Origin: Brenneria sp. hezel4-2-4
GTDB taxonomy: Bacteria; Pseudomonadota; Gammaproteobacteria; Enterobacterales; Enterobacteriaceae
Length of the DNA: 64,000 nt
Direction: 5' to 3'
NCBI RefSeq assembly: GCF_013155275.1
Contig: NZ_JABJXS010000002.1
Coordinates: 62,001 to 126,000, forward strand
Part shown: positions 9,299 through 20,709 of the stretch, in pieces
Layout of the letters: the number at the start of each line of letters is the position of its first letter
Numbering within the stretch: position 1 is the stretch's first letter
Made by a program: the position numbers and the translations under genes
The notes under the pieces: model-generated
Databases searched by the model: none
What the model was told of the DNA's origin: nothing
Seen by the model: the letters and a program-made list of their open reading frames with translations, nothing else

Positions 9299-12025
9299 AT
9301 GGCTACTATTCATGTAGACGGCAAAGAGTATGAAGTAAACGGAGCGAACAATCTTCTCGAAGCTTGCCTGTCTCTGGGACTTGATATTCCTTATTTTTGC
9401 TGGCACCCGGCGCTGGGCAGCGTTGGATCCTGCCGCCTGTGCGCGGTAAAGCAATACCAAAACGCGGAGGATACCCGCGGTCGTCTGGTGATGTCCTGTA
9501 TGACACCGGCCGCCGAGGGGACGTTTATCGCGATTGAGGACGACGAGGCGAAGCTATTCCGTAAAACGATAGTTGAGTTTCTGATGACCAATCACCCACA
9601 CGACTGCCCGGTGTGTGAGGAAGGCGGAAACTGTCACTTGCAGGATATGACGGTAATGACGGGGCATAATTTCCGTCGCTATCGTTTTACCAAACGTACC
9701 CACCGCAATCAGGATCTCGGGCCGTTCATTTCCCACGAAATGAACCGCTGTATCGCCTGTTACCGCTGCGTTCGCTACTACAAAGATTACGCGGACGGCG
9801 CCGACCTCGGTGTTTACGGCGCGCACGACAATGTCTATTTCGGCCGCCCGGAAGATGGCACGTTGGAAAGCGAATTCTCCGGTAATCTGGTGGAAGTCTG
9901 TCCTACCGGCGTATTTACCGACAAAACGCATTCCGAGCGTTACAACCGTAAATGGGATATGCAGTTTGCGCCAAGCATCTGCCAGCAGTGCAGCGTCGGC
10001 TGCAACACCAGCCCCGGCGAGCGCTATGGCGAGTTGCGTCGTATTGAAAACCGCTTCAACGGCAGCGTAAACCACTACTTCCTGTGCGACCGCGGCCGTT
10101 TTGGTTACGGTTACGTCAATCTGAAAGATCGTCCCAAACAGCCGCTTCAGCGGCGTGGCGATGACTGGATCGCGCTGAATGCCGATCAGGCGTTGCAAGG
10201 GGCGGCCGATGTGCTGCGTCAGGCTAAGAAAACCATTGGTATTGGTTCGCCGCGCGCCAGCATCGAAAGTAACTTTGCGCTGCGTGAACTGGTCGGGGCG
10301 GAAAACTTTTATACCGGCATCGCCCATGACGAACAAAACCGTCTGCAACTGATGCTGAAGGTTTTGCGCGAGGGCGGCATACATACGCCCGCGCTGCGTG
10401 AGATAGAACGTTACGATGCCGTGCTGGTGCTGGGTGAAGACCTGACCCAAACCGGCGCCCGTATCGCGCTGGCCGTACGCCAGGCCGTGAAAGGCAAAGC
10501 GCGTGAAATGGCCGCCGCGCAGAAAGTGGCGGACTGGCAGATCGCCGCCATCATGAATATCGGTCAGCATGCCAAGCACCCGCTGTTCGTCACCAACGTC
10601 GATAACACCCGTCTGGATGATATCGCCGCCTGGAATTATCGTGCGCCGGTCGCCGATCAGGCCCGCCTTGGTTTTGCCATTGCCCATGCGTTGGATGAAA
10701 ACGCGCCTGCCGTAGCGGATTTGGCACCCGGTCTGGATCAGAAAGTGGATATCATCGTTCAGGCGCTGGCCGGAGCGAAGAAACCGCTGATTATCTCCGG
10801 CACCAATGCCGGCAGCAGCGATATCATCGCGGCGGCCGCCAACGTAGCGAAAGCGCTTAAGACGCGCGGCTCCGATGTGGGGATCACCTTTGTCGCTTCC
10901 GCCGCCAACAGCATCGGGCTGTCGATGATCGGCGGCGGTTCGCTGGATGAGGCGCTGGCGCAGTTGGAAAACGGCGACGCCGACAGCGTGGTGGTGTTGG
11001 AAAACGATCTCTATCGTCATGCGCCCGCCGCGCGTATCGATGCCGCGCTGGAGAAAGCCAATAACCTGATTGTGCTGGATCATCAGCGCACCCGCATCAT
11101 GGATAAGGCCAGCCTTATTTTGTCATCGGCAAGTTTCGCCGAAAGCGACGGTACGTTGATCAACCAGGAAGGCCGCGCTCAGCGTTTCTTCCAGGTGTAC
11201 GATCCCACTTACTATGACAATAAGGTGGTGATGCTGGAAAGCTGGCGCTGGCTGCACTCCCTGTTTATTACCTACAACAGTCGCCAGGTTGACTGGACGT
11301 TGCTCGATCATGTGATTGATGCCTGCGTCGTTGCGTTGCCGCAACTGTCGGCGATCAAGCAGGCCGCGCCGGATGCTTCATTCCGCATCCGCGGGCAAAA
11401 GCTGGCCCGCTCGCCGAACCGCTCCAGCGGACGTACCGCGATGCGCGCCAATATCAGCGTGCATGAACCGCGTCAGCCGCAGGATAAAGACACCATGTTC
11501 GCCTTCTCAATGGAAGGGAACAACAGCCCGACGGCCGATCGTCAGCAGATCCCCTTTGCCTGGGCGCCAGGCTGGAACTCGCCGCAGGCGTGGAACAAGT
11601 TCCAGGATGAGGTCGGCGGCCATCTGCGCCACGGCGATCCGGGGATGCGCATGATTGAAGCCGGCGAAAACACGCTGGATTATTTCGTGGATATCCCGGC
11701 CGCGTTTACCGCCCAGTCAGGCAACTGGCGTGTCGCCCCTTACTATCACTTGTTCGGCAGCGATGAGATGTCGCAACGCTCGGCGGTGATTCAAAGCCGC
11801 ATGCCGGAACCGTATGTGATGGTCAATCCGGCCGATGCGGCCGCGTTGGGGGTTAATCCGGGAGCGCTGATCGAACTGAGCTGTGGCGGTCAGACGCTGC
11901 GTCTGCCGCTGCGCTTGAGCGACGGGCTGAGTCAGGGACAGGTTGGTCTACCGTTAGGTTTGCCGGGCATCGCGCCGGTGCTGGCGGGCGCAACCGTTGA
12001 GAATCTGCGGGAGGCTGCACAATGA
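9299..12025 (+). CDS. nuoG: NADH-quinone oxidoreductase subunit G
   Basis: This 908-aa molybdopterin-oxidoreductase-like 75-kDa subunit carries several FeS clusters. An N-terminal [2Fe-2S] ferredoxin domain (CWHPALG..CRLC) is followed by [14 protein letters not shown] and further cysteine motifs ([15 protein letters not shown]), then a degenerate molybdopterin-like domain. Upstream in-frame starts exist at 9251 and 9290, but [11 protein letters not shown] matches the family start, and GGAAG lies about 10 nt before the ATG at 9299. It overlaps nuoH by 4 nt. Confidence 0.96.
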   Translation: MATIHVDGKEYEVNGANNLLEACLSLGLDIPYFCWHPALGSVGSCRLCAVKQYQNAEDTRGRLVMSCMTPAAEGTFIAIEDDEAKLFRKTIVEFLMTNHPHDCPVCEEGGNCHLQDMTVMTGHNFRRYRFTKRTHRNQDLGPFISHEMNRCIACYRCVRYYKDYADGADLGVYGAHDNVYFGRPEDGTLESEFSGNLVEVCPTGVFTDKTHSERYNRKWDMQFAPSICQQCSVGCNTSPGERYGELRRIENRFNGSVNHYFLCDRGRFGYGYVNLKDRPKQPLQRRGDDWIALNADQALQGAADVLRQAKKTIGIGSPRASIESNFALRELVGAENFYTGIAHDEQNRLQLMLKVLREGGIHTPALREIERYDAVLVLGEDLTQTGARIALAVRQAVKGKAREMAAAQKVADWQIAAIMNIGQHAKHPLFVTNVDNTRLDDIAAWNYRAPVADQARLGFAIAHALDENAPAVADLAPGLDQKVDIIVQALAGAKKPLIISGTNAGSSDIIAAAANVAKALKTRGSDVGITFVASAANSIGLSMIGGGSLDEALAQLENGDADSVVVLENDLYRHAPAARIDAALEKANNLIVLDHQRTRIMDKASLILSSASFAESDGTLINQEGRAQRFFQVYDPTYYDNKVVMLESWRWLHSLFITYNSRQVDWTLLDHVIDACVVALPQLSAIKQAAPDASFRIRGQKLARSPNRSSGRTAMRANISVHEPRQPQDKDTMFAFSMEGNNSPTADRQQIPFAWAPGWNSPQAWNKFQDEVGGHLRHGDPGMRMIEAGENTLDYFVDIPAAFTAQSGNWRVAPYYHLFGSDEMSQRSAVIQSRMPEPYVMVNPADAAALGVNPGALIELSCGGQTLRLPLRLSDGLSQGQVGLPLGLPGIAPVLAGATVENLREAAQ

Positions 12026-12999
12026 GTTGGTTAACACCGGATCTCCTGGAGATACTGAGTTCTGTCGGCAAGGCGGTCGTTATCCTGTTGGTCGTCGTGA
12101 CCTGCGGGGCATTTATGAGTATGGGCGAGCGTAAGCTGTTGGGGTTGTTCCAGGGGCGTTACGGGCCGAACCGGGTAGGTTGGGGCGGTTCGTTGCAGCT
12201 TGTCGCCGACATGATCAAAATGTTCTTCAAAGAAGACTGGGTGCCGAAGTTTACTGACAAAGTGATTTTCACTCTGGCGCCGATGATCGCGTTCACCTCA
12301 TTGTTGCTGGCCTTTGCCATTGTGCCCGTCACGCCGACCTGGGGTGTGTCGGACCTGAATATCGGTCTGCTGTTTTTCCTGATGATGGCGGGGCTGGCGG
12401 TTTATGCGGTGCTGTTTGCCGGCTGGGCGAGCAACAACAAATATTCACTGCTGGGGGCGGTGCGCGCCTCCGCCCAGACGCTGAGCTATGAAGTGTTTCT
12501 CGGGTTGTCGCTGATGGGGGTCGTCGCTCAGGCCGGCTCCTTTAATATGCGCGACATTGTGGATTCTCAGGAACATTTGTGGAACGTGATCCCGCAATTC
12601 TTCGGTTTCATCACCTTTGCCATTGCCGGCGTGGCCGTGTGTCACCGGCATCCGTTCGACCAGCCTGAAGCAGAGCAGGAACTGGCGGACGGTTACCACA
12701 TTGAATATTCCGGTATGAAATTCGGGTTGTTCTTCGTGGGGGAATATATCGGCATCGTCACCGTTTCCGCGCTGATCGTCACCCTGTTCTTTGGGGGCTG
12801 GCATGGCCCGTTGCTGCCGCCATTCATCTGGTTTGCGCTGAAAACGGCCTTCTTCATGATGATGTTTATTCTGATCCGCGCCGCGCTGCCGCGTCCGCGT
12901 TATGACCAGGTGATGGCGTTCGGCTGGAAAGTGTGTCTGCCGATAACCTTACTGAACCTGCTGGCGACTGCCGCGGTCATTTTGTACAACGCTCAATAA
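12022..12999 (+). CDS. nuoH: NADH-quinone oxidoreductase subunit H
   Basis: A 325-aa integral membrane subunit with about eight helices that links the peripheral arm to the proton-pumping arm and lines the quinone chamber. The conserved loops YGPNRVGW and [12 protein letters not shown] are present and match E. coli closely. The start overlaps the nuoG stop (ATGA); nuoI begins 14 nt after the end. Confidence 0.97.
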   Translation: MSWLTPDLLEILSSVGKAVVILLVVVTCGAFMSMGERKLLGLFQGRYGPNRVGWGGSLQLVADMIKMFFKEDWVPKFTDKVIFTLAPMIAFTSLLLAFAIVPVTPTWGVSDLNIGLLFFLMMAGLAVYAVLFAGWASNNKYSLLGAVRASAQTLSYEVFLGLSLMGVVAQAGSFNMRDIVDSQEHLWNVIPQFFGFITFAIAGVAVCHRHPFDQPEAEQELADGYHIEYSGMKFGLFFVGEYIGIVTVSALIVTLFFGGWHGPLLPPFIWFALKTAFFMMMFILIRAALPRPRYDQVMAFGWKVCLPITLLNLLATAAVILYNAQ

Positions 13000-13013
13000 G
13001 GGGTGAATAAACC

Positions 13014-13556
13014 ATGACATTAAAAGATTTAGTGGTTGGTTTCGGCACCCAGGTACGCAGTATCTGTATGGTGGGGTCGAACGCTTTTAAAAAGCGCGAA
13101 ACCAAAATGTATCCTGAAGAGCCGGTGAACCCGCCGCCGCGCTATCGCGGACGCATCGTGCTGACGCGCGATCCGGACGGCGCGGAGCGTTGCGTGGCCT
13201 GCAATCTGTGTGCGGTGGCTTGTCCGGTCGGCTGCATCTCCTTGCAGAAAGCAGAGACCAAAGATGGTCGTTGGTATCCCGAATTTTTCCGTATCAACTT
13301 CTCGCGTTGCATTTTCTGTGGTTTCTGCGAAGAGGCTTGCCCGACCACGGCGATTCAGTTGACGCCCGATTTTGAAATGGGGGATTACAAACGTCAGGAT
13401 CTGGTTTACGAAAAAGAAGATCTGCTGATCTCGGGGCCGGGTAAGTATCCGGAATACAACTTCTACCGGATGGCCGGCATGGCGATCGATGGGAAAGATA
13501 AAGGCGAAGCCGAAAACGAAGCCAAACCCATTAACGTCAAAGGTCTATTGCCCTAA
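13014..13556 (+). CDS. nuoI: NADH-quinone oxidoreductase subunit I
   Basis: A 180-aa 8Fe ferredoxin-type subunit carrying clusters N6a and N6b. Two CxxCxxCxxxCP motifs are visible: [12 protein letters not shown] and [12 protein letters not shown]. It relays electrons from NuoG toward N2 in NuoB. Length and sequence match enterobacterial NuoI. nuoJ starts 9 nt downstream after a good AAGGAG ribosome site. Confidence 0.97.
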   Translation: MTLKDLVVGFGTQVRSICMVGSNAFKKRETKMYPEEPVNPPPRYRGRIVLTRDPDGAERCVACNLCAVACPVGCISLQKAETKDGRWYPEFFRINFSRCIFCGFCEEACPTTAIQLTPDFEMGDYKRQDLVYEKEDLLISGPGKYPEYNFYRMAGMAIDGKDKGEAENEAKPINVKGLLP

Positions 13557-13565
13557 GGAGCTAGC

Positions 13566-14126
13566 ATGGAATTCGCTTTTTATCTTGCAGGTTTGGTGGC
13601 GGTGGTGGCGACGTTGCGCGTCATCACCCACACCAACCCTGTGCATGCGTTGTTATACCTGATTGTCTCCCTGTTGGCCGTCGCCTGCGTATTTTTCTCG
13701 CTGGGGGCTTACTTTGCCGGCGCGCTGGAGATCATCGTCTACGCCGGCGCCATTATGGTGCTGTTCGTGTTCGTGGTGATGATGCTCAACCTCGGCAATT
13801 CCGTGGTCGAGCAGGAACGGGCATGGCTTAAACCCGGCGTCTGGATTGGCCCGGGGCTGTTGTCGCTGGCTTTGCTGGCGGCGCTCGTCAAGGGGATCTT
13901 CAGCCTGGGCGAGCAGGGCATCACCGGGGACATGGTGGACGCCAAGTCGGTGGGGATCAGTCTGTTCGGCCCTTACGTTCTCGCCGTTGAGTTAGCTTCA
14001 ATGCTGTTGTTGGCCGGTCTGGTCGTCGCTTTCCATGTCGGTCGTGAAGACAAGCGGGGAGAGGGGGTCAGCAAAGAAACCGCGAACCAGGATGTTGATA
14101 ATAAAATAACAGGGGAACGCGCATGA
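13566..14126 (+). CDS. nuoJ: NADH-quinone oxidoreductase subunit J
   Basis: A 186-aa membrane subunit of the proton-translocating arm, with five predicted helices and a charged C-terminal tail. The conserved third helix is recognisable ([17 protein letters not shown]), with its flexible glycine/alanine segment important for proton transfer. The ribosome site AAGGAG precedes the ATG. The end overlaps nuoK by 4 nt. Confidence 0.96.
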   Translation: MEFAFYLAGLVAVVATLRVITHTNPVHALLYLIVSLLAVACVFFSLGAYFAGALEIIVYAGAIMVLFVFVVMMLNLGNSVVEQERAWLKPGVWIGPGLLSLALLAALVKGIFSLGEQGITGDMVDAKSVGISLFGPYVLAVELASMLLLAGLVVAFHVGREDKRGEGVSKETANQDVDNKITGERA

Positions 14127-14425
14127 TTCCGTTACAACATGGCTTGCTGTTAGCCGCTATTTTGTTCGTTTTGGGGCTGACCGGGCTGCTTATTCGCCGC
14201 AACTTGCTGTTTATGTTGATAAGTCTTGAAATTATGATCAATGCCGCCGCGCTGGCGTTTGTGGTGGCGGGCAGCTACTGGCAGCAGCCGGACGGTCAGG
14301 TGATGTATATTCTGGCGATTACGCTGGCGGCGGCTGAAGCCAGCATTGGCCTGGCGCTGCTGTTGCAGTTGTATCGTCGTCGTCAGACCCTGAATATTGA
14401 TACAGTCAGTGAGATGCGCGGATGA
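14123..14425 (+). CDS. nuoK: NADH-quinone oxidoreductase subunit K
   Basis: A 100-aa MrpC-like subunit with three transmembrane helices. The conserved membrane glutamates are in SLEIMINAA (Glu36 region) and in [12 protein letters not shown] (Glu72 region), both linked to proton transfer in E. coli. Overlaps nuoJ and nuoL by 4 nt each. Confidence 0.97.
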   Translation: MIPLQHGLLLAAILFVLGLTGLLIRRNLLFMLISLEIMINAAALAFVVAGSYWQQPDGQVMYILAITLAAAEASIGLALLLQLYRRRQTLNIDTVSEMRG

Positions 14426-16269
14426 ACTTACTCTATTTAACCATACTATTCCCGCTGCTTGGCTTCCTGCTGCTGGCATTTTCCCGCGGCCGCTGGTCGG
14501 AGAATACGTCGGCGACGGTCGGCGTAGGCGCCATCGGTCTGGCGGCGTTGGTGACCGCCTGGGTGGCGGTCGATTTTCTCGGTCAGCAGCATACTGGCGT
14601 GAGCGTGTTTAACCAGCATCTGTGGACATGGATGGCGGTCGGCAACTTTGATATCAGCGTAACGCTGACCCTTGACGGCCTGTCCGTCACCATGCTGTCC
14701 GTCGTCACCGGGGTTGGTTTCTTCATTCACCTGTTTGCCTCCTGGTATATGCGCGGTGAAGAGGGATATTCGCGTTTCTTTGCCTATACCAACCTGTTTA
14801 TCGCCAGCATGGTGGTGCTCGTTCTGGCCGATAACCTGTTGTTGATGTATCTCGGCTGGGAAGGGGTGGGGCTGTGCAGCTACCTGCTGATTGGCTTCTA
14901 CTATACCAATCCGAAAAACGGCGCGGCGGCCATGAAGGCTTTTGTGGTCACCCGCGTGGGGGATGTGTTTCTGGCCTTTGCGCTGTTCATCCTTTACAAC
15001 GAATTAGGCACATTAAACTTCCGCGAACTGATGGTGCTGGCGCCGCAGCAATTGGCGGAAGGCTCGCCAGCGATTACCTGGGCGACCCTGATGCTGCTGG
15101 GCGGCGCGGTCGGTAAGTCCGCTCAGTTGCCGCTGCAAACCTGGCTGGCGGATGCGATGGCCGGCCCGACGCCGGTATCCGCGCTGATCCATGCGGCCAC
15201 CATGGTGACCGCGGGGGTCTATCTGATCGCCCGAACCCACGGCCTGTTCCTGATGGCGCCGGAAATATTGCATCTGGTGGGGATTATCGGTGCGGTGACG
15301 CTGGTACTGGCGGGATTCGCCGCGCTGGTTCAGACGGATATCAAACGTGTTCTGGCCTACTCGACCATGAGTCAGATTGGCTATATGTTCCTGGCGCTGG
15401 GCGTTCAGGCATGGGATGCGGCGATTTTCCATCTGATGACCCATGCGTTTTTCAAAGCGCTGCTGTTCCTCTCTTCCGGTTCGGTCATTTTGGCCTGTCA
15501 TCACGAGCAGAATATTTTCAAAATGGGCGGTCTGCGTAAGACGATCCCGCTGGTGTATGTCTGCTTCCTGGTCGGGGGCGCGGCGCTGGCCGCGCTGCCG
15601 CTGATTACCGCCGGCTTCTTCAGTAAAGACGAGATCCTGGCCGGCGCCTGGGCCAACGGCCACATCAATTTGATGCTGGCGGGCCTGGCCGGCGCCTTTA
15701 TGACCTCGCTGTATACCTTCCGTATGATCTTCATCGTGTTCCATGGCGAAGCGAAGACCAAAGCACATGCGGGTAAGGGGATTGCCCATCATTTGCCGCT
15801 TATCGTGCTTATGGTGCTGTCCACCTTTATCGGCGCGATGATTGTTCCGCCTTTACACGGTGTGCTGCCGGAGACGACGGCGCTGGAGCACAGTCGGATG
15901 ATCACGCTGGAGGTTGCTTCAGGCGTGGTCGCCATTGCCGGTATTTTACTGGCCGCCGTGCTGTGGTTGGGAAAACGGCAGTGGGTGAGCAGTATCGCGC
16001 AAAGCGCGCCGGGGCGTTTCTTCTCGACCTGGTGGTTCCATGCCTGGGGTTTCGACTGGCTGTACAACAAGGTTTTCGTCAGGCCCTATCTGGCCATCGC
16101 CAAGCTGTTGCAGCGTGACCCGCTGGATGCGCTGATGGGCATTCCGGCGGTGATTATCCGCTGGAGTAATCGCGGGCTGGCGGTCAGTGAAAATGGTCAG
16201 GTGCGCTGGTACGCCGCTTCCATGGGGTTGGGCGCGGTGATGGTGCTGGCGTTGTTATTGCTGGTTTAA
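14422..16269 (+). CDS. nuoL: NADH-quinone oxidoreductase subunit L
   Basis: The 615-aa Mrp-antiporter-like distal proton-pumping subunit, with about 14 core helices plus the long lateral helix at its C-terminal end. Conserved motifs include [15 protein letters not shown] (with the key Glu near residue 144) and the lysine-containing segments around [16 protein letters not shown]. Full length compared with 613 aa in E. coli. A 95-nt gap with a hairpin separates it from nuoM. Confidence 0.97.
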   Translation: MNLLYLTILFPLLGFLLLAFSRGRWSENTSATVGVGAIGLAALVTAWVAVDFLGQQHTGVSVFNQHLWTWMAVGNFDISVTLTLDGLSVTMLSVVTGVGFFIHLFASWYMRGEEGYSRFFAYTNLFIASMVVLVLADNLLLMYLGWEGVGLCSYLLIGFYYTNPKNGAAAMKAFVVTRVGDVFLAFALFILYNELGTLNFRELMVLAPQQLAEGSPAITWATLMLLGGAVGKSAQLPLQTWLADAMAGPTPVSALIHAATMVTAGVYLIARTHGLFLMAPEILHLVGIIGAVTLVLAGFAALVQTDIKRVLAYSTMSQIGYMFLALGVQAWDAAIFHLMTHAFFKALLFLSSGSVILACHHEQNIFKMGGLRKTIPLVYVCFLVGGAALAALPLITAGFFSKDEILAGAWANGHINLMLAGLAGAFMTSLYTFRMIFIVFHGEAKTKAHAGKGIAHHLPLIVLMVLSTFIGAMIVPPLHGVLPETTALEHSRMITLEVASGVVAIAGILLAAVLWLGKRQWVSSIAQSAPGRFFSTWWFHAWGFDWLYNKVFVRPYLAIAKLLQRDPLDALMGIPAVIIRWSNRGLAVSENGQVRWYAASMGLGAVMVLALLLLV

Positions 16270-16293
16270 TACGCCCCGGAACATAGAAGGGCA

Positions 16294-16316
16294 GGGCATT
16301 CCTGGTGTGAATGCCC
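16294..16316 (+). other. Intercistronic hairpin between nuoL and nuoM
   Basis: GGGCATTC (16294-16301) pairs perfectly with GAATGCCC (16309-16316) around a 7-nt loop. No T-run follows, so read-through is expected; it probably affects mRNA processing or stability. It occupies most of the only sizeable gap in the second half of the nuo operon. Confidence 0.5.
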
Positions 16317-16364
16317 GCCACGGCAAGTTTTCAGATTTCTTTAATTTTAGGGACACAAAGCGCC

Positions 16365-17900
16365 ATGCTATTACCTTGGCTAATTCTTATCCCCTTTATC
16401 GGCGGTCTGCTGTGCTGGCAGTTCGAGCGCTTTAGTACGAAAGTGCCGCGCTGGATCGCGTTGATTGCGATGGGGCTGACTCTGGTGCTATCTCTGCAAC
16501 TGTGGTTGCAAGGTGGTTATTCTCTGGCAATACCCAATGGCCTGCCGAACTGGCAGTCCGAGTTCAATGTTCCGTGGATCCCGCGCTTTGGCATCGCCAT
16601 CCATCTTGCTCTGGATGGCCTGTCGATTCTGATGGTGGTGTTGACGGGATTGCTCGGGGTGCTGGCGATCCTTTGCTCATGGAATGAAATTCACCGCTAT
16701 CAGGGTTTTTTCCACCTGAATCTGTTGTGGATCCTGGGGGCGGTGATCGGGGTATTCGTCGCTATCGATATGTTCCTGTTCTTCTTCTTCTGGGAGATGA
16801 TGCTGGTGCCGATGTACTTCCTAATCGCACTGTGGGGACATAAAGGCTCCGACGGCAAAACCCGTATTACGGCCGCAACCAAGTTTTTCATCTATACCCA
16901 GGCCAGCGGTCTGGTGATGTTGATTGCCATTCTGGCGCTGGTGTTTGTGCACTATAAGGCGACCGGGATTTGGACTTTCAACTATGAAGAGCTGCTGAAT
17001 ACGCCAATGTCCCGTGGCGTCGAATATCTGCTAATGCTTGGCTTCTTTATCGCCTTCGCGGTAAAAATGCCGGTGGTGCCGTTGCACGGTTGGCTGCCGG
17101 ACGCCCATAGTCAGGCGCCGACGGCAGGTTCCGTCGACCTGGCGGGCATTCTGCTGAAAACCGCCGCTTACGGCCTGTTGCGCTTTAGTCTGCCGCTGTT
17201 TCCGAATGCTTCCCATGAATTTGCGCCTATCGCCATGTGGCTCGGGGTGATCGGTATCTTCTACGGCGCCTGGATGGCGTTTAATCAGACGGATATCAAG
17301 CGCTTAATCGCCTATACCTCGGTTTCGCATATGGGTTTTGTGATGATCGCCATTTACTCCGGCAGCCAATTGGCCTACCAGGGGGCGGTTATCCAGATGA
17401 TTGCGCACGGTCTGTCCGCCGCGGGTCTGTTTATTCTGTGCGGCCAACTGTATGAGCGATTGCATACCCGCGATATGCGTCAAATGGGAGGGCTGTGGGC
17501 GCGGATGAAATATCTGCCGGCGCTTTCGCTGTTCTTTGCCGTCGCGACATTGGGGATGCCGGGAACCGGTAACTTTGTCGGTGAATTTATGATTCTGTTC
17601 GGCAGCTATCAGGTTGTGCCGATGATTACGGTGATCTCGACGTTCGGGCTGGTGTTTGCTTCGGTTTATTCGCTGATCATGATGCAGCGAGCCTATTATG
17701 GCGCCCCCCGATCGGAACAGCCGTTGCAGAGTATGTCGCTGCGTGAGTTGTCCATCGTTATGCTGCTGGTAGTGCTGTTGGTGTTATTAGGGGTGTTCCC
17801 GCAACCGATTCTGGATACCTCCAGCGCTGCGATGTCAAATATTCAGCAGTGGTTTATGTCGTCTGCTCCGGATTCAATACTTTCAACAACAAGGCCGTAA
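16365..17900 (+). CDS. nuoM: NADH-quinone oxidoreductase subunit M
   Basis: A 511-aa Mrp-antiporter-like proton-pumping subunit, E. coli NuoM being 509 aa. The essential glutamate is in FFFFWEMMLVPMYFLIALWG (Glu144 region), and the pumping lysine lies in AFAVKMPVVPLHGWLPDAHS. The open frame extends to 16311, but MLLPWLILIPFIGG at 16365 is the conserved family start. nuoN begins 6 nt downstream. Confidence 0.97.
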   Translation: MLLPWLILIPFIGGLLCWQFERFSTKVPRWIALIAMGLTLVLSLQLWLQGGYSLAIPNGLPNWQSEFNVPWIPRFGIAIHLALDGLSILMVVLTGLLGVLAILCSWNEIHRYQGFFHLNLLWILGAVIGVFVAIDMFLFFFFWEMMLVPMYFLIALWGHKGSDGKTRITAATKFFIYTQASGLVMLIAILALVFVHYKATGIWTFNYEELLNTPMSRGVEYLLMLGFFIAFAVKMPVVPLHGWLPDAHSQAPTAGSVDLAGILLKTAAYGLLRFSLPLFPNASHEFAPIAMWLGVIGIFYGAWMAFNQTDIKRLIAYTSVSHMGFVMIAIYSGSQLAYQGAVIQMIAHGLSAAGLFILCGQLYERLHTRDMRQMGGLWARMKYLPALSLFFAVATLGMPGTGNFVGEFMILFGSYQVVPMITVISTFGLVFASVYSLIMMQRAYYGAPRSEQPLQSMSLRELSIVMLLVVLLVLLGVFPQPILDTSSAAMSNIQQWFMSSAPDSILSTTRP

Positions 17901-17906
17901 TTCGCC

Positions 17907-19364
17907 ATGACAATAACTCTTCAACAACTAATCGCGCTGTCGCCGCTGTTGATCGTCGGATTGACGGTAGTGGTTGTGATGCTGTGCATTGCGTGGCGAC
18001 GCAACCATTTTGTCAACGCAACACTGACGGTTATCGGCCTGAACATTGCGCTGCTGTCGCTGTACTTTGTAGGCCAGGTAGGGCCGACGGACGTCACGCC
18101 GCTGCTGCGGGTTGATGGTTTTTCCATGTTTTATACCGCGCTGGTTTTATTGGCCAGTCTGGCGACCAGCACTTTCGCCTATCCGTGGCTGGAAGGTTTT
18201 CCGGATAACCGCGATGAGTTCTATTTGCTGGTGCTGATCGCCGCCCTGGGCGGCATCTTGCTGGCAAGCGCCAACCACCTTGCGGCGCTGTTCATCGGTA
18301 TTGAATTGATTTCACTGCCGCTGTTCGGGCTGGTCAGCTATGCTTTCCGTCAGAAACGCTCGCTGGAAGCCGGTATCAAGTACATGCTGCTATCGGCCGC
18401 CGCCTCTTCCTTTCTGCTGTTCGGTATGGCGCTGGTCTATGCCGATTCGGGTAATCTGAGCTTCTCCAGCCTGGGACAAAGCCTGAGCGATCTTCGCATC
18501 CATGAACCGCTGTTGCTGGTGGGGTTGGGGATGATGGTCGTCGGCGTGGGCTTTAAGCTGTCGCTGGTGCCGTTCCAACTGTGGACGCCGGATGTGTATC
18601 AGGGCGCGCCGGCGCCGGTGTCGACGTTTCTGGCTACCGCCAGCAAGATCGCCATTTTTGGCGCGGTCATGCGGTTGTTCCTCTATGCGCCGATGGTGGA
18701 TAGCGATGCGGTCAGAACGGTGCTTGGCTTTATTGCGGTGGCGTCCATCCTGTTTGGCAACGTGATGGCGGTATCGCAAAGTAATATCAAGCGCTTGCTG
18801 GGGTACTCGTCCATAGCCCACCTGGGTTATCTGCTGGTTGCGCTGATTGCGGTGCAAAGCCACCAACTGGCGTTGGAAACCGTCGGCGTTTATCTGGTGG
18901 GGTATCTGTTCAGCAGCCTCGGCGCCTTTGGCGTGGTCAGCCTGATGTCCAGTCCGTACAGCGGCCCGGATGCCGACTCGCTGTTCTCCTACCGTGGTTT
19001 GTTCTGGCATAAGCCGATTTTGTCGGCGGTCATGACGGTGATGATGCTGTCGCTGGCCGGTATCCCGATGACGCTGGGCTTCTTCGGTAAGTTCTATGTG
19101 CTGGCCGTCGGCGTCAATGCCGAACTTTGGTGGTTGACCGGCGCGGTGGTTTTAGGTAGCGCCATCGGTCTCTACTACTATCTGCGGGTGATGGTCAGCC
19201 TGTATCTGAGTGCGCCGCAGGTGCTGAATCGCGATACGCCGAGCAACTGGGCCTTAACGGCCGGCGGCGTGGTGGTGCTGATTTCAGCCATCGCGGTGCT
19301 GATCCTGGGTGTTTATCCACAGCCGCTGATTTCATTGGTTCAACTGGCGCAGCCAATGATGTAG
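17907..19364 (+). CDS. nuoN: NADH-quinone oxidoreductase subunit N
   Basis: A 485-aa Mrp-antiporter-like membrane subunit, the last gene of the nuo operon and full length relative to E. coli. Recognisable motifs are [13 protein letters not shown] (conserved glutamate) and [20 protein letters not shown] strong terminator lies 25 nt after the stop. Confidence 0.97.
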   Translation: MTITLQQLIALSPLLIVGLTVVVVMLCIAWRRNHFVNATLTVIGLNIALLSLYFVGQVGPTDVTPLLRVDGFSMFYTALVLLASLATSTFAYPWLEGFPDNRDEFYLLVLIAALGGILLASANHLAALFIGIELISLPLFGLVSYAFRQKRSLEAGIKYMLLSAAASSFLLFGMALVYADSGNLSFSSLGQSLSDLRIHEPLLLVGLGMMVVGVGFKLSLVPFQLWTPDVYQGAPAPVSTFLATASKIAIFGAVMRLFLYAPMVDSDAVRTVLGFIAVASILFGNVMAVSQSNIKRLLGYSSIAHLGYLLVALIAVQSHQLALETVGVYLVGYLFSSLGAFGVVSLMSSPYSGPDADSLFSYRGLFWHKPILSAVMTVMMLSLAGIPMTLGFFGKFYVLAVGVNAELWWLTGAVVLGSAIGLYYYLRVMVSLYLSAPQVLNRDTPSNWALTAGGVVVLISAIAVLILGVYPQPLISLVQLAQPMM

Positions 19365-19388
19365 TCAATAGGTTGGATTACGCTTGAA

Positions 19389-19423
19389 AAACGCCGCTGA
19401 TGAGAGTCAGCGGCGTTTTTTTA
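19389..19423 (+). terminator. Rho-independent terminator of the nuo operon
   Basis: ACGCCGCTGA (19391-19400) pairs with TCAGCGGCGT (19407-19416) around a 6-nt loop, followed immediately by a run of seven T. It lies just after nuoN. Confidence 0.92.
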
Positions 19424-19544
19424 TCCGCCATGCGCGATAAACCGCGCTTTTAGGAATGATCCGGGCTGATGAGCCGTTGCTGCCGCGCAGAATTGTCTAT
19501 AGTTAATCAGACAATCCATTTTTCATTAAGAAAGGGCGCATTTT

Positions 19545-19856
19545 ATGGCAGTAGAAAAAAAACAACCTGACGAGATTCGTATCGACGATGATCTGAAGCT
19601 CTTATCTGAAACGCTGGATGAGGTTTTACGCTACTCTGGCGATCAGGCTGACAAGGCCTATGTTGATCTGAAGAAAAACGCGGAGAAAGCCTTGCTTGAG
19701 GTCAAAGCGAGAATTGGCGCAAACAACAGTTACTATGCCAAAGCCAAACACGTCGCCGATAAGGCGGATGTCTACGTACATGACAAACCCTGGCATGGTA
19801 TCGGCATCGGTACGACGCTTGGGCTGGTGCTGGGTCTGTTGTTAGCCAAACGATAG
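19545..19856 (+). CDS. elaB: ElaB-like DUF883 ribosome-associated inner-membrane protein
   Basis: The 103-aa product matches E. coli ElaB (101 aa): an amphipathic, charged N-terminal region likely to be helical, then the family signature DKPWHGIGIGTTLGLVLGLLLAKR-type C-terminal transmembrane anchor (about residues 83-103). ElaB, YqjD and YgaM are tail-anchored, stationary-phase proteins that associate with ribosomes at the inner membrane. It is a single gene with a good AAAGGGCG ribosome site, and a GC-rich hairpin follows it. In E. coli elaB is also found not far from nuo. Confidence 0.9.
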   Translation: MAVEKKQPDEIRIDDDLKLLSETLDEVLRYSGDQADKAYVDLKKNAEKALLEVKARIGANNSYYAKAKHVADKADVYVHDKPWHGIGIGTTLGLVLGLLLAKR

Positions 19857-19898
19857 ACGTACGGGAATTGGCGGATAGCCTGATCCCTGCATTTTTAT

Positions 19899-19934
19899 CC
19901 CCGGCGTCTGGTTTGCCGGACGCCGGGGGTTTAT
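19899..19934 (+). terminator. Hairpin after elaB
   Basis: CCCCGGCGTC (19899-19908) pairs with GACGCCGGGG (19919-19928), followed by GTTTATG. The stem is strong but the T-tract is short. It sits between elaB and the converging acetyltransferase gene. Confidence 0.6.
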
Positions 19935-19990
19935 GCGTGTACTGAGCGGAAAACCTGAGTTTCTTGCAACGATAAGCAAGCGCGACGAAA

Positions 19991-20521
19991 TCAGAGCTGA
20001 TAATGATAAATATTCTGATCGATACAGCGATCGCCTAGTTTCTCTCCTCCTTTTGCCTGCTGATAAAAACGGAATCCCAGCCGTTGCGCCAGCGCATTGC
20101 TGCGCGCGTTTTCCACTGACGCTTTTATGACGCACCGGTTGACGATCCCGGCGCGCATATAGCCCTGTATCAGGGTACTGACGGATTGAGAAACGATACC
20201 TTTGCCTTCAAACCGTTCAGCAATCCAGTAACCGATTTCCCCCACTTCGTCCCTTATGCTATTAAATGAGACGACGCCGGCGATGACGCCTTGCCAGCGA
20301 ATGATATAGACCGCGGCGGTGCCGGCCGCAAACGCCTCCCGGTTAGTTTTTATGGCGCCGAGAGTGTCGTCGGGATGTTTTACCGAATCCGGCCAGGGTA
20401 AGGTACGGCGCAGGCGCGGTTTTTCTTGCTGAACCAGCGCAAACAGCGCGGCCGTATCGTTTTCATCCTGTATGCGTAAATGCAGATGTGGATGATGATG
20501 TAATTCATAAAGCGTTTCCAT
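19991..20521 (-). CDS. RimJ/RimL-type GNAT N-acetyltransferase
   Basis: The 176-aa protein has the GNAT fold of the RimL group. Motifs similar to RimL are LPWPDSV near residue 40, GVISFN-like GVVSFNSI, EIGYWI and the acetyl-CoA-binding segment GKGIVSQSVSTLI near residue 124. RimL acetylates the N-terminus of ribosomal protein L12, while other members of the group modify small molecules or peptides; the actual substrate cannot be read from sequence. It is a monocistronic minus-strand gene. A cluster of histidines near the N-terminus (YELHHHPHLHLR) is notable but common in this group. Confidence 0.8.
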   Translation of the reverse strand: METLYELHHHPHLHLRIQDENDTAALFALVQQEKPRLRRTLPWPDSVKHPDDTLGAIKTNREAFAAGTAAVYIIRWQGVIAGVVSFNSIRDEVGEIGYWIAERFEGKGIVSQSVSTLIQGYMRAGIVNRCVIKASVENARSNALAQRLGFRFYQQAKGGEKLGDRCIDQNIYHYQL

Positions 20522-20709
20522 ATAGGCTCCTTATCTGGATTAACTCCGTTGCTTAGCGTCGCGTATAACCATAAGCAATCTTCTCCTGTGGCGGGGAATA
20601 ACCCCGCCATGACCGTAATTGATTAAATATTGCTCAAAACTAACCGCGATTATGAGGCGCGCTTGTGGCATAATGCGCGCCAAATCACATTCTGACTTGA
20701 GTAAGTGCT

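Noticed and set aside
9554-11083. A 509-codon minus-strand open frame opposite nuoG.
   Set aside because: It is a codon-bias shadow: nuoG on the plus strand is conserved throughout, and the antisense translation resembles no protein family.
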